DNA of 64,000 nucleotides from Deltaproteobacteria bacterium (GCA_029210625.1 JARGFU010000004.1:209329-273328); one strand, 5' to 3'. Shown: positions 1-9,367, numbered from the stretch's first letter. Numbers and translations: made by a program. The notes: a model not told the origin generated them from the letters alone.

Positions 1-551
1 CGCCTCGCCAGGCGGAGACCGACATCGTGGCCCTGCTGAGCCGGGAGGAGGTCGTCATCCTGGAGCGCGCGCCCGCTCACACCTGGGTCGGCGAGTGGGC
101 CGGCCGGGCGTGGGAGGGCGAAGGCCGGGTCCCGCTGCTGCTGCGCTTCACCGTGGAGGAGGATCGCCTGCGTGGAGAGCTCTGCTGGGAAGCGACGCGC
201 TGCGCGGCCCTGCCGCGGATCGAGGAGGAGCTCGAGGGGCTGGCCCTGCAGCTCCCGCGCACCCCGCGAGCGGGAAGGTGGAGGGCCGGACCGGCGCCGG
301 CCACGCTCCGCCGGGCGGGGCCCACGCTGAGCGGCGAGGTGGCCGGGCAGCCCTGGACGCTCCATCCGATCGGCCAGCGCTCGCCGGCCTCCTTCTTCGA
401 GCTGGAGGCGCGTCGAGGCGATGAGCTGCGCGAGTCGCTGCCGCCCGCGCGCGACTGCGTCTGCGCCTGCTACTGCGGCGCCGCCCAGCCGCCCGACGCC
501 TGCCCGTGGGACCAGTGCGGCTGCGCGCCCTGCCCGGAGGGGATCCCCTGA
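1..551 (+). CDS. C-terminal part of an unrecognised protein with a Cys-rich tail (partial)
   Basis: The reading frame is open to the left edge (first full codon at base 3), so the GTG at 27 is probably internal and the true start lies outside the window. The visible 183 codons or so encode a basic-acidic globular stretch and end in a dense cluster of eight cysteines within the last 30 residues (C-x-C-x-C-x-C, then CPWDQCGCAPC). Such a cluster suggests metal binding or disulfides in a secreted protein, but the family is not recognised and the signal region is missing. It converges on the glutamine synthetase homologue, with about 30 bases between the two stop codons. Confidence 0.55.
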   Translation, partial: PRQAETDIVALLSREEVVILERAPAHTWVGEWAGRAWEGEGRVPLLLRFTVEEDRLRGELCWEATRCAALPRIEEELEGLALQLPRTPRAGRWRAGPAPATLRRAGPTLSGEVAGQPWTLHPIGQRSPASFFELEARRGDELRESLPPARDCVCACYCGAAQPPDACPWDQCGCAPCPEGIP

Positions 552-581
552 CGCGGGCGCGGGCGCGTCGGGTCCGAAACG

Positions 582-1925
582 TCAGGCCAGCTCGAAGTAG
601 CGCTTCAGCTCCCAGTCGGTGACGGCCTTCTGGGCCTCGCGGACCTCCCACTCCCGGGTGCGCACGAAGTGGTCGACCAGCCCCTCGCCCAGCAGCTGGG
701 GCGCGAGGCGGGAGCCCTTCAGGCGCTCGGTGGCCTTCTGTAGGTTCTCGGGCAGAGGCGGAGCCTCGTCGGCCTCGTAGCCGTTGCCCCTGGTCTCGGG
801 CATCAGCACCGCCTGGGTGCGCACCCCCTGCAGGCCCGAGGCGAGGGAGGCCGAGAGGGCCAGGTAGGGGTTGGTGTCCGAGCCGGGCAGGCGCATCTCG
901 ACCCGCATGGCCTTCGGGCCGGGGCCGGTGATCACCCGCGCGGCGCAGGTGCGGTTCTCCAGGCCCCAGGTGACGGAGGTGGGCGCCCAGGTGCCCGGCA
1001 CCAGGCGCTTGTAGCTGTTGATGTTCGGCGCGTAGAAGACGGTGAGCTCGGGCATCAGCGCCAGCTGGCCGGCCAGGAAGTGCATCATCGTCTTGCTCAT
1101 GCCGTAGAGCTCGTCGGGGTCGTCTCCGACGAAGGCGTTCTCCCCCTCCCGCCACAGCGACTGGTGGATGTGCCCGCTGCAGCCCGGGTAGGCGTTCGAC
1201 CACTTGGCCATGAAGCAGGCGGTCACCCCGTGGTGGGAGCAGATCTCCTTCACCGCGGTCTTGAAGAGGGCCGCCTTGTCGGCGGCGGCGAGGGCGTCGT
1301 CGGCGCCGATGGCCGCCTCGTAGACCCCGGGCCCGGTCTCGGTGTGGAAGCCCTCGAGGTCGATGTCGAAGGCCTCGAGGCCGTCCATCAGATCGTGCAC
1401 CAGCTCGGACTGCTGGGAAGAACGCAGCCAGGAGTAGCCGAACATCCCGGGGGTCAGGCTCCGGAGCTCCCGGAAGCCCTTCGCGTGCAGCTCGTGGGGC
1501 TGCTCGTCGAAGAGGAAGAACTCGTACTCGAAGCCGACCTTCGGCGTGTAGCCCTCCTTCTCGATCTCGGCGATGACGCGCTTGAGCCCCTGCCGGGGGC
1601 AGACCTCGGGGTCGAAGTCGAGCAGGAAGGCCGCGACCCCCTCCTCCCAGGGGACGATCCGCATCGTGTCCAGATCGATGCGGGCGTCGAGGTCGGGGTA
1701 GCCCGAGTGCCAGCCGGTGAACTTCGTGTTGTCGTAGAGCTGGTCGTTGCTGTCCCAGCCGAAGATCACGTCGCAGTAGCCCAGGCCCTTCTCGGCCGCC
1801 GAGAAGAACTTCTCCGGGCGCACGTACTTCCCTCTGAGGATGCCATCGACGTCGAAGCCACCGAGCTTCACCCGCCGGATGCCCTCGGCCTCGAAGAGCT
1901 GTCGGATCTCGTCGATCTTCGTCAT
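582..1925 (-). CDS. Glutamine synthetase family protein (GS / gamma-glutamyl-amine ligase type)
   Basis: A 447-residue ATP-dependent glutamate-amine ligase. Residues 1-110 form the beta-grasp N-domain and the rest the GS catalytic barrel. Visible GS hallmarks are GFEYEFFLFD (131-140), ETGPGVYEAAI (196-206), CSGHIHQSL (249-257), GLENRTCAAR (321-330) and RLPGSDTNPYLAL (345-357). It lacks the C-terminal adenylylation segment of enterobacterial GlnA. It is therefore either a short GlnA or one of the paralogues that glutamylate other amines (PuuA-like); the sequence alone does not decide. The ATG at 1925 is chosen because AAGGGGG precedes it and the family N-terminus begins there; a longer frame extends to 2009 but runs through the divergent promoter. 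It is divergent from the lipoprotein at 1992. Confidence 0.9.
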   Translation of the reverse strand: MTKIDEIRQLFEAEGIRRVKLGGFDVDGILRGKYVRPEKFFSAAEKGLGYCDVIFGWDSNDQLYDNTKFTGWHSGYPDLDARIDLDTMRIVPWEEGVAAFLLDFDPEVCPRQGLKRVIAEIEKEGYTPKVGFEYEFFLFDEQPHELHAKGFRELRSLTPGMFGYSWLRSSQQSELVHDLMDGLEAFDIDLEGFHTETGPGVYEAAIGADDALAAADKAALFKTAVKEICSHHGVTACFMAKWSNAYPGCSGHIHQSLWREGENAFVGDDPDELYGMSKTMMHFLAGQLALMPELTVFYAPNINSYKRLVPGTWAPTSVTWGLENRTCAARVITGPGPKAMRVEMRLPGSDTNPYLALSASLASGLQGVRTQAVLMPETRGNGYEADEAPPLPENLQKATERLKGSRLAPQLLGEGLVDHFVRTREWEVREAQKAVTDWELKRYFELA

Positions 1926-1991
1926 GCTCGACCCCCTTGTCGTCGACGGGTGGAGCCTACCACGGCCCCTTGGGATAGAGTGTCGGAGGTC

Positions 1992-2384
1992 ATGACGGGC
2001 ACACCTCAACGCTGGTCGGGTCTCGCTGCGAGCTTCCTCTCCCTCCTCCTGCTGGGCTCCCTCGCCTGCGGGGGCGAGGCTCCGCGGGTGAGGGTGGACG
2101 TCTCGCCGGCGGTGATCGACGCCGACGGGCGCTCGACCGCGCGGGTGACGGTGAACCTCGAGGGCTACGAGGGGTCCGTGCTCCTCTCGACCAGCCGCGG
2201 CACCTTCCAGGACAGCGGCGCCGAGCGCTTCCCGACGACGATGTCCGCCGGCCAGGCCGTGGCCGTGCTCGTCGCCTGCGACGAGGCCCTCGATCCCGAC
2301 TGCCCGGGCAACGCCTCGGTGGTGGCGGACTGCGAGGGCGAGATCGGCTTCGGCATCGCCACCTTCGCCTCGACGAACCCCTAG
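1992..2384 (+). CDS. Small lipoprotein with an Ig-like (Big_1-type) domain
   Basis: A 130-residue protein with a signal peptide ending in the lipobox LGSLAC (lipidated Cys26), so it should be membrane anchored. The mature part (VDVSPAVIDADGRSTARVTV, then LSTSRGTFQDSG) has the strand pattern of bacterial Ig-like Big_1 domains; three cysteines in VACDEALDPDCPGNASVVADC may form disulfides. Start: ATG at 1992 preceded by GGAGGT. It is divergent from the glutamine synthetase homologue and ends one base before the convergent stop of the next gene. The function is unknown; assignment to the Ig-like fold is inference from pattern. Confidence 0.75.
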   Translation: MTGTPQRWSGLAASFLSLLLLGSLACGGEAPRVRVDVSPAVIDADGRSTARVTVNLEGYEGSVLLSTSRGTFQDSGAERFPTTMSAGQAVAVLVACDEALDPDCPGNASVVADCEGEIGFGIATFASTNP

Positions 2385-2385
2385 C

Positions 2386-4941
2386 TCACTCGGGGAAGGC
2401 GGGCTCGACCTCGGTGGTGCGGCCGGCGTCGACGACCAGATCCTGAGCCTCGCGCTCGGCGATCTGCCCGAGGTTGGTGCGCACCGCGCGCAGGTGGTAG
2501 CCGCCGGGCTCGACCCCGTCGAAGACCACCGGGCAGGGCCCCGAGCCCAGGCCGTAGGCGGCCGAGGCGTTGGCGCGGGGGTGGGGGCCGTCCATCCGCT
2601 GGAGGACCACCCAGCCCTCGCTGCCGGGGGCGCAGAGGTAGCGCACGACGCCCCGGGAGGGGTCGTCGAAGTCGTAGCGCCGCTCCTCGCCCGGCTCGAG
2701 GGTGAGGTTGGGGCTGCGCCGCGCGCTGCGGGTGCCGCCGGGCCCGACGAGCTCGAGCTGGAGATCGACCTGCCGGGCCGAGAAGGGGCCGATGCGGTAG
2801 CTGCCGTCGGGCCCGGAGCGGGTGCTGTTGCGTCCAGGGCTCCCGACGATGAGCCGGCCGGGGCCGCCCGCCTGGCCGAAGATCCAGGCGCCGGCCACGA
2901 GCTTCAGCTCGATCGTCTCGCCGCCGCTGATCTCGCGGGCGACGTCGGCCTCGTTCTCACCGAAGCGGGGGTGGGTGGCGGAGAAGACGTAGTTGCCCGG
3001 GGGGAGGATCAGCTGCACCCAGCCCTCGCGGTCGGTGCCGGGGGAGTCCATGACCCTCCCCAGGTGCCCGGGCCCTCCCCGGGCGATCACCCGGGCGCCC
3101 ACCGCCGGCGCGCCGGTGGGATCGAAGACCCGCACCTGCACCGGCCGGGAGGCGGAGAGGACCACCTCGCCGAGGTCGACGTCGCCCGGGCCGGGGGTCA
3201 GCTCGCGCACGACCTCGGCGCGGCCGTAGCCGGCGATCGTCACCCGGTCGGCGGTCACCGGCAGCGCCTCGTCGAAGGCGCCGTCCGAGGACTCGAGGTG
3301 CTCGCCGTTCAGGAAGAACTCCATCAGGGGCAGGCGCTTCTCGTCGACCACCCTACCGCGCACCCGGCGGGCGGGCGTCAGCTCGATGACGTGGAGCTCG
3401 GCGGGCTCGGGCCCCTCGGGGAAGGCCTGGGTGAAGCGCGGCTGGTAGCCCTCGGCGACGATGCCGAGCATCCGGTCCTCTTCGTCCACGGCCTCGAAGA
3501 GGAAGTTCCCCTCGGCGTCGGTGAGGGTGCCGCGCGAGTGGATGTCGGCCTCCTCGAAGCCGACCTCCCAGCGCGCGCGGCCCAGGCGCACCTGCGCGCC
3601 GGCGACGGGTCGGCCGCTGCGCTCGTCGATCACCTTGCCGCGCACCCGGCCGGTGCCCGCCGGGAGGATCACCTCGACCTCCTTCTCCTCGCCGGCGGCC
3701 AGCTCGAAGGTCGCCAGATCCCGGCGCTCGCTCTGGCGGGCGCCCGCCTCGATCACCCGCCAGGTGCCCGGCATCAGCTCCTCGGCCCGGAAGCGCCCGG
3801 GCTGCTCGACCGGATCGACGGGGACGGCCTGGGCGAAGTGCTGCATCCCCGTCGCGGGATCCGAGGAGAGGAGGATCAGGGAGGCCTGACCCACGGGCTC
3901 TCCGCCGGGGCGGCGGGCCAGGAGGATCGCGCTGCCGCCCGCGTGGGCGACGATCCGCAGGTCCTCCCGCGGCGGGCCCTGGTACTCGCCCAGGCGGCCC
4001 TCCCCGCGCACGTGGAGGGAGACCGGCCGACCCCCGTCGCGCGCCAGGAGGTCGAAGCGCCCGCCGGCGTCGGTGACGAGCTTCTGCGGCAGCGCCGGCA
4101 GGACGATCCCCTGGCCGTCGAGGTGCAGGCCCGAGAGGGGGGCGCCCGCCTCGTCGATCACGATCCCCGCCAGCCGCCGGGCGCGCTCCAGGGTGAGGAC
4201 CACCTCCTGCGAGCTGCCCGCGGTGACGTTGGCCCAGACCGAGGCGGCGCCGTCGGCGGTGGCCGCGACGATCTCGTAGCCGCCTTCCGGAAGATCCCCG
4301 AGGTCGAAGGCTCCCCCGGCGCCGCTGACCGTGGGATCGGCGGCGGCCGGGCGCAGGGTGAGCTCGGCCCCGGCCACCGGGGCGCCGTCGGGGCCGAGGA
4401 CCAGGCCCCGGATCCGGCCGGTGCCCCGCAGCACCAGGGTGAGGACGCCGGTGGGGAGGTTCTGCTCCCGCAGGAAGAAGGCCTCGGCCTTCGCCTCCCC
4501 CTTCTCGGCCCAGGCGTCGTGGCGCCGGCCGTCCACCGGGTAGGGGATCGTCACCTCGCCCCGGGCGTCGGTCACCCCGAGGGGCTGATCGTCGAGGAAG
4601 ACCGTCGCCCCCTCGGCGGGGACCGGCGCGTCGGGGCCGAGCACCCGGATGGTCAGGGGCGTCTCGGGCGCCAGCGCCTCGCCGCCATCCCCCGGGACCT
4701 CGGCGCCGCGCTCGGCCTCGGGGGCCGGCGCCGCCGCCCCGCCGGCGATCCCGCGCCAGAGGCGGGTGAGGGTGCCCTCGGGCTTCACCTCGGCCGCCGG
4801 CACGGCGGCCGCCGGGCTCCCCGGCCCGGGCGCGGGTGGGGGCGCGGGCGAGAGCAGCGAGCGCAGGCCGAGGAAGGCCAGGGCGAAGAGGGCGAGGATC
4901 GCCAGGGGGGCGATGAGGCGCTTCTTGGGGGAGGGTGCCAT
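2386..4941 (-). CDS. Membrane-anchored protein with tandem carboxypeptidase-regulatory-like repeats
   Basis: An 851-residue protein. Residues 9-28 form a single N-terminal hydrophobic anchor followed by a Pro/Ala/Gly linker, so the bulk should be periplasmic or surface exposed. At least six CarboxypepD_reg/CnaB-like beta-sandwich units can be read from recurrent GRVRGKVID...G.PVAGA.V.L motifs at roughly residues 95, 177, 257, 430, 525 and 600, commonly with a T-D-A-x-G-x-F continuation. Such arrays in Myxococcota are structural or adhesive rather than enzymatic. The ATG at 4941 sits immediately before the anchor but has no clear ribosome site; a TTG at 5013 would add 24 residues. The region upstream carries the repeat array at 5112-5240. 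Confidence 0.8.
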   Translation of the reverse strand: MAPSPKKRLIAPLAILALFALAFLGLRSLLSPAPPPAPGPGSPAAAVPAAEVKPEGTLTRLWRGIAGGAAAPAPEAERGAEVPGDGGEALAPETPLTIRVLGPDAPVPAEGATVFLDDQPLGVTDARGEVTIPYPVDGRRHDAWAEKGEAKAEAFFLREQNLPTGVLTLVLRGTGRIRGLVLGPDGAPVAGAELTLRPAAADPTVSGAGGAFDLGDLPEGGYEIVAATADGAASVWANVTAGSSQEVVLTLERARRLAGIVIDEAGAPLSGLHLDGQGIVLPALPQKLVTDAGGRFDLLARDGGRPVSLHVRGEGRLGEYQGPPREDLRIVAHAGGSAILLARRPGGEPVGQASLILLSSDPATGMQHFAQAVPVDPVEQPGRFRAEELMPGTWRVIEAGARQSERRDLATFELAAGEEKEVEVILPAGTGRVRGKVIDERSGRPVAGAQVRLGRARWEVGFEEADIHSRGTLTDAEGNFLFEAVDEEDRMLGIVAEGYQPRFTQAFPEGPEPAELHVIELTPARRVRGRVVDEKRLPLMEFFLNGEHLESSDGAFDEALPVTADRVTIAGYGRAEVVRELTPGPGDVDLGEVVLSASRPVQVRVFDPTGAPAVGARVIARGGPGHLGRVMDSPGTDREGWVQLILPPGNYVFSATHPRFGENEADVAREISGGETIELKLVAGAWIFGQAGGPGRLIVGSPGRNSTRSGPDGSYRIGPFSARQVDLQLELVGPGGTRSARRSPNLTLEPGEERRYDFDDPSRGVVRYLCAPGSEGWVVLQRMDGPHPRANASAAYGLGSGPCPVVFDGVEPGGYHLRAVRTNLGQIAEREAQDLVVDAGRTTEVEPAFPE

Positions 4942-5111
4942 GCGGGGTGAGGGGTTGCTCTTCAATGAGACCACGAACCGTGGGAGAGGTTCACCCTCGG
5001 TCGGGGGATCCAACCCCCGAACCCCCGGCGGATTCCGCGCCCGGTTTTGCCGCGGCCTCTCCGAATGCGGGCCGGAGGGGCTTCGTGTGGTTTCGAGATC
5101 GACCTTGATCC

Positions 5112-5240
5112 GGCACGGCTGACGGCTGACGGCTCATCCATGCATTCAGCGAGCCCGCGATCTGAAACGGCGGGCCCTTTCACCTATGTGGCCCGAACGA
5201 GACCTTGCTGTGCCGTGAGCCGTGAGCCGCGAGCCGTGAC
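5112..5240. repeat. Inverted ACGGCTN-heptad repeat array in a 387-base divergent intergenic region
   Basis: Left arm 5112-5136 reads GGCACGGCT then two further ACGGCT units spaced seven bases apart. Right arm 5210-5240 is its degenerate inverse (GCCGTGA repeated, then GCCGCGA, GCCGTGAC). The arms are separated by about 73 bases. A close relative lies at 9438-9569. The gap 4942-5328 holds no convincing gene; besides the array it must contain the promoters of the two divergent genes, which I could not place. Confidence 0.7.
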
Positions 5241-5328
5241 GGTCATCCGTGAACCATGGAAGTGAGCCGGGTTCCCGGGAGAACCGGCCGCAGGCGCGGT
5301 TCGCGCCCGGGCGGCGAGGAGTGCTCTA

Positions 5329-7863
5329 ATGGCGCCCATGAAGAACTGGCCGGGGATCCTGTTCGCGCTCTCTCTCCTCTTCTCCACCGCCTGCCCCCGC
5401 GAGGACGAGGGCCCCTGCGAGGCCGGCCGCGAGCTCTGCGGCTCGATCTGCGTCGATCTGCAGACCGACTCCGCCCACTGCGGCGCCTGCGGCGAGGTCT
5501 GCTCGGCGCCCGAGACCTGCGGGGCGGGGAGCTGCCAGCGCCTCTGCGCCGGGGACGAGGTGCTCTGCGAGGGCGCCTGCATCGATCCGCTCACCGACCT
5601 CGCCCACTGCGGGGCGAGCGGCGACTGCAGCGGCGCGAGCGCCGGCCTCACCTGCGGGGCGGGCGAGCTCTGCGACGGCGCCGGCGCCTGCGCGCCGACC
5701 TGCGCCGCCGGAAGGGTGCTCTGCGGCGGGGCCTGCATCGACCCGGCGACAGATCGGGATCACTGCGGCGCCAGCGGCGACTGCAGCGGCGCGAGCGCCG
5801 GCCTCACCTGCGCGGCGGGCGAGCTCTGCGACGGCGCCGGCGCCTGCGCCGCCACCTGCCAGGCGGGGATGATCGTCTGCGGCGGCCAGTGCGTCGATCC
5901 GGCCGTCGACGAGCGCTACTGCGGCGCCACCAACTGCGCGGGCGGCGTGGGCGGCGTGGCCTGCGCTCCGGGGGAGCGCTGCCTCTCGGGGCTCTGCGAG
6001 CCGAGCTGCCCCGCCGGGCAGCTCGCCTGTGACGGCGCCTGCATCGATCCCCTCACCGACCGCACCCACTGCGGCGCCAGCGACTGCGCCGGCGGCGCGG
6101 CGGGCGTCGACTGCGCCCCGGACGGGGTCTGCGACGGCACCGGGAGCTGCAGCACGGTCTGCGCCGGTAGCCTCCTGCTCTGCGGCGATCAGTGCATCGA
6201 CCCCGCCACCGACGAGCGCTACTGCGGCGCCAGCGGCAACTGCCTCGATGTGGCGATGGGCGAGGTCTGCGGAGCGAGCGAGCGCTGCGAGAGCGGCACC
6301 TGCACCCCGGTCGGCGCCTGCCCGGCTGGCCAGCTCCTCTGCGGGGGCTTCTGCGTCGATCCCCTCACCGACCGCACCTACTGCGGCGCCACCGACTGCG
6401 CGGGCGGCGCGGCGGGCATCACCTGCCCGGCCGGGATGGTCTGCGACGGCACGGGCCTCTGCCGCCTCGAGTGCCGGGTGGACCTCGTCGCCTGCGAGGG
6501 CGTCTGCATCGATCCGCTCACCGACCGGGCCCACTGCGGCGCCACCGGCGACTGCCTCGGCGCGAACGCCGGCGCCGCCTGCCCGGCGGGCACGGTCTGC
6601 GACGGCACCGGTCAGTGCCTGGCCGTCTGCGCGGGCGGCCGGGTGAGCTGCGGCGGCCAGTGCGTCGATCCCCTCCTCGACGCGCAGTACTGCGGCGCCC
6701 TCGGCTCCTGCTCCGGCGCCAGCGCCGGCACCAACTGCTCGGCCCTCGGCGAGGTCTGCGACGGCACCGGCCAGTGCGCCACCACCTGCCAGGGCGGGGC
6801 GATCGCCTGCGACGGCACCTGCGTCGACGCCTCGACCGACACCCGCTACTGCGGCGCCAGCGGCGCCTGCGGCCCGGGCGAGCGGGGCGAGGTCTGCGAT
6901 CCGGGCGAGGTCTGCCAGTCGGGGGTCTGCATCCTCGACTGCCCGGCGGGCCTCGTCGGCTGCGGCGGCAGCTGCATCGACCCCGACCAGGACGAGACCT
7001 ACTGCGGCGCGACCTTCGACTGCGCCGGCCCCAACGACGGCACCGACTGCGCGGCCCTCGGAGAGATCTGCGACGGCAGAGGCGCCTGCGCGGCGTCCTG
7101 CGGCGCGGGCCTCTCGCCCTGCGGCGACCTCTGCGTCGATCACCTGACCGACCCCGACTACTGCGGCGACTGCAGCACGGTCTGCACCGGCGGCGTGGGC
7201 GAGGTGGTCTGGTGCGACGGCACCTGCCAGTCCGGCTGCGCCGCCGACTACGACGAGTGCGACGGCGATCCGGCCGTGCCCTGCGAGGCCCACCTCCCCG
7301 ACGACCCGAACAACTGCGGCGGCTGCAACGTCGTCTGCGACTCGGGCCACTGCATCGCCGGCCAGTGCACCGGCCTCGTCTTCATCACCAGCACCCAGTA
7401 CACCGGCAACCTCGGCGGGGTGAGCGGCGCCAACCAGAAGTGCCAGCAGCACGCCGTGAACGCCGGCCTCCCGGGCACCTACAAGGCCTGGATCAGCGGC
7501 ACCGGCTACAGCCCCGGGACCCAGCTGAGGCAGTGGACGGCCCCGATCGTCCTGCGCGACGGCACGGTGGTGGTCAACGACTGGCCCGACCTCCTCGACA
7601 GCTCGATCTCCCACGGGATCGACCAGGACGAGCTCGGGAACCCCGGCCCGGCGATGTCGAGCCCGGGCTGCGGCCACGCCTACACCGGCACCTGGCCCAG
7701 CGGCGGCGCGGTGAGCGCGACCTGGCGCTGCGCGGAGTGGACCGCCGACACCGGCCAGGCCTCGGTCTGGGGGCGCTCGGACCTGACCAACTTCGGCTGG
7801 ACCCAGTGGTGCAGCGGCGGCAGCTGCGCCTACCTGGCGAGCCTCTACTGCTTCCTGCAGTGA
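5329..7863 (+). CDS. Large Cys-rich repeat lipoprotein with a C-terminal DUF1554-like domain
   Basis: An 844-residue protein with a signal peptide and lipobox LFSTAC (Cys22). About twelve modules of some 45-52 residues follow, each with C-x-G-x-C-[IV]-D-P-x(2)-D-x(2)-[HY]-C-G-A, then a variable loop and C-D-G-T-G-x-C. A thirteenth degenerate module has DDPNNCGGCNVVC. From about residue 683 the sequence changes to VFITSTQYTGNLGG, YKAWISG, DGTVVVNDWPDL and a terminal LYCF, which matches the DUF1554 domain found in secreted proteins of Leptospira and Myxococcota. The first ATG is preceded by GAGGAG at good spacing. Probably a disulfide-rich cell-surface stalk carrying a C-terminal domain; ligand unknown. 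Confidence 0.85.
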   Translation: MAPMKNWPGILFALSLLFSTACPREDEGPCEAGRELCGSICVDLQTDSAHCGACGEVCSAPETCGAGSCQRLCAGDEVLCEGACIDPLTDLAHCGASGDCSGASAGLTCGAGELCDGAGACAPTCAAGRVLCGGACIDPATDRDHCGASGDCSGASAGLTCAAGELCDGAGACAATCQAGMIVCGGQCVDPAVDERYCGATNCAGGVGGVACAPGERCLSGLCEPSCPAGQLACDGACIDPLTDRTHCGASDCAGGAAGVDCAPDGVCDGTGSCSTVCAGSLLLCGDQCIDPATDERYCGASGNCLDVAMGEVCGASERCESGTCTPVGACPAGQLLCGGFCVDPLTDRTYCGATDCAGGAAGITCPAGMVCDGTGLCRLECRVDLVACEGVCIDPLTDRAHCGATGDCLGANAGAACPAGTVCDGTGQCLAVCAGGRVSCGGQCVDPLLDAQYCGALGSCSGASAGTNCSALGEVCDGTGQCATTCQGGAIACDGTCVDASTDTRYCGASGACGPGERGEVCDPGEVCQSGVCILDCPAGLVGCGGSCIDPDQDETYCGATFDCAGPNDGTDCAALGEICDGRGACAASCGAGLSPCGDLCVDHLTDPDYCGDCSTVCTGGVGEVVWCDGTCQSGCAADYDECDGDPAVPCEAHLPDDPNNCGGCNVVCDSGHCIAGQCTGLVFITSTQYTGNLGGVSGANQKCQQHAVNAGLPGTYKAWISGTGYSPGTQLRQWTAPIVLRDGTVVVNDWPDLLDSSISHGIDQDELGNPGPAMSSPGCGHAYTGTWPSGGAVSATWRCAEWTADTGQASVWGRSDLTNFGWTQWCSGGSCAYLASLYCFLQ
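5410..7370 (+). repeat. Coding tandem repeats (about 12 Cys-rich modules of 140-160 bases)
   Basis: Direct repeats inside the gene at 5329. The best conserved segment of each unit encodes CIDPLTDRxHCGA, and neighbouring units are strongly similar at DNA level, for example the segments around 5580-5680 and 5735-5830, which share long identical runs. This is the kind of array that can gain or lose units by recombination. Confidence 0.75.
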
Positions 7864-7864
7864 G

Positions 7865-9367
7865 CTAGCGGATCAGCAGCGCGGCGAGCAGGGTGATCAG
7901 GACGATGCCGATGAGGTTGAGCCAGAGGCCGGCGCGGATCATCTGCTGCAGGGGCACCTTCCCGCTGCCGTAGACGATGGCGTTGGGGGGCGTGGCCACC
8001 GGCAGCATGAAGGCGCAGGAGGCCGCGAGCGCCGCGGGGATCACCAGCTCGGCCGGGGCGAGGCCCAGGCCCCCGGCGAGGCCGGCCAGCACCGGCACCA
8101 GGGTGGCGGTGGTGGCGGTGTTGGAGGTCAGCTCGGTGAGGAAGATCACCAGCGCGGCGACGACGCCGACGACCAGCCAGCCGGGCAGGCCGGAGAGCCC
8201 GGCGGTGAAGGAGCCGATCAGCTCGGTCACCCCGGTCGCGGAGAGGGCGCCGGCCAGGGAGAGGCCCCCGCCGAAGAGCAGGAGGGTGCCCCAGGGCACG
8301 CCCCGGGCGGTCTCCCACTCCAGGACGAAGCGGCCGGCGCGAAGATCGACCGGGCTCACGAAGAGGACGAGCGCCGCGCCCATGGCGATGCCGGCGTCGG
8401 AGAGGCCCGGCACCCCCAGGTAGGGCCGGCTCACCCACAGGGCGGCCGCCGCGCAGAAGACCCCGAGGGTCACCCACTCGCCCCGGCTCACGGGCCCCAG
8501 GCTCTCGCGCTCGTGGCGCAGCAGGTCGGCGATCCCCTCCACCGGCGCCGCGCCCACCGGCAGCAGGCGGCGGGTCAGCAGCCACCAGCAGAGGGGCAGG
8601 AAGAGGACGACCAGGGGCAGGCCCACCTTCATCCAGGAGACGAAGTCCATCGGCACCCCGAGCTCCTCGGAGAGGAAGGTCGCGGCGATCAGGTTGGGCG
8701 GCGAGCCGATGAGGGTGCCGATGCCGCCGATGGAGCCGGCGTAGGCGACCCCGAGGAGGAGCGCGACCGGGAGGTTCGCCTGCTCACCCTCGAACTCCCC
8801 GTCACCGTCGGCGTCGAGCTTGCGGCCGACCAGGGTGAGGACCGAGAGGGCGATGGGCAGCATCATCACCACCGTCGCCGTGTTCGAGACCCACATCGAG
8901 AGGGCGGCGGTGACCGCCATGAAGCCGGCGATGACCCGCGTCGGCCGGCTGCCCACCACCGAGAGCACCCGCAGGGCGAAGCGGCGGTGCAGCCCCCAGC
9001 GCTGCATCGAGAGCGCCAGGAGGAAGCCGCCGAGGAAGAGGAAGATCAGCGGGTGGGCGTAGGGCGCGCAGGCCTCCGCGAGGGTCCCCGCCCCCCAGAG
9101 CGGGATCATCAGCACCGGCAGGAGCGCGGTGACGCTGATGTTCACCGCCTCGGTGAGCCACCAGATCGCCATCCACACGCCGAGGGCCGCCGCGGCGCGG
9201 GTGGCGTCGCTGAGCGTCACCAGCTCCCCGGAGGAGGAGACGAAGTCGGCGGGCAGGAGCCAGCCGACGAGCCAGCCCAGGAGGGGGCCGCCGAGGAGGG
9301 CCGCGAGGCGCACCCATCCTCTTCCTGCTTTGTTGCTCTCCTCCATCCCGAGGGAAGTCATATTCAC
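7865..9367 (-). CDS. DASS/SLC13-family anion:cation symporter
   Basis: A 500-residue polytopic membrane protein of the divalent anion:sodium symporter family (di- and tricarboxylates, or sulfate). The family's two SNT-type substrate/ion-binding motifs are present: SNTATVVMML (161-170) and TSNTATTATLVP in the second half, with GTLIGSPPNLIAATF and ATPPNAIVYGSG as the paired helical-hairpin segments. About a dozen hydrophobic spans can be counted. The substrate cannot be inferred. Start is uncertain: GTG 9367 gives the longest form, while ATG 9361 and ATG 9346 (MEESNKAG) are possible and none has a strong ribosome site. It converges on the Cys-rich gene with one base between stops. Confidence 0.9.
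   Translation of the reverse strand: MNMTSLGMEESNKAGRGWVRLAALLGGPLLGWLVGWLLPADFVSSSGELVTLSDATRAAAALGVWMAIWWLTEAVNISVTALLPVLMIPLWGAGTLAEACAPYAHPLIFLFLGGFLLALSMQRWGLHRRFALRVLSVVGSRPTRVIAGFMAVTAALSMWVSNTATVVMMLPIALSVLTLVGRKLDADGDGEFEGEQANLPVALLLGVAYAGSIGGIGTLIGSPPNLIAATFLSEELGVPMDFVSWMKVGLPLVVLFLPLCWWLLTRRLLPVGAAPVEGIADLLRHERESLGPVSRGEWVTLGVFCAAAALWVSRPYLGVPGLSDAGIAMGAALVLFVSPVDLRAGRFVLEWETARGVPWGTLLLFGGGLSLAGALSATGVTELIGSFTAGLSGLPGWLVVGVVAALVIFLTELTSNTATTATLVPVLAGLAGGLGLAPAELVIPAALAASCAFMLPVATPPNAIVYGSGKVPLQQMIRAGLWLNLIGIVLITLLAALLIR

Noticed and set aside
2494-4950. Long antisense frames opposite real genes (for example 2494-4950 and 15921-18500 on the plus strand, 53316-54659 on the minus strand, 59809-62343 on the plus strand)
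   Set aside because: They follow the third-codon-position GC bias of the true gene on the other strand, have no recognised domains and are rich in Gly, Ala, Glu, Val and Arg in a monotonous way. High-GC genomes routinely give such shadows.
5184-5738. A proline/glutamine/serine-rich frame on the minus strand (and similar ones at 5916-6155 and 6378-6608)
   Set aside because: They are the reverse-strand reading of the Cys-module repeats and have no start context of their own.
5410-7370. Possible CRISPR-like direct repeats
   Set aside because: The repeats are coding, of variable length near 150 bases with no short spacers, and explained by Cys-rich protein modules.
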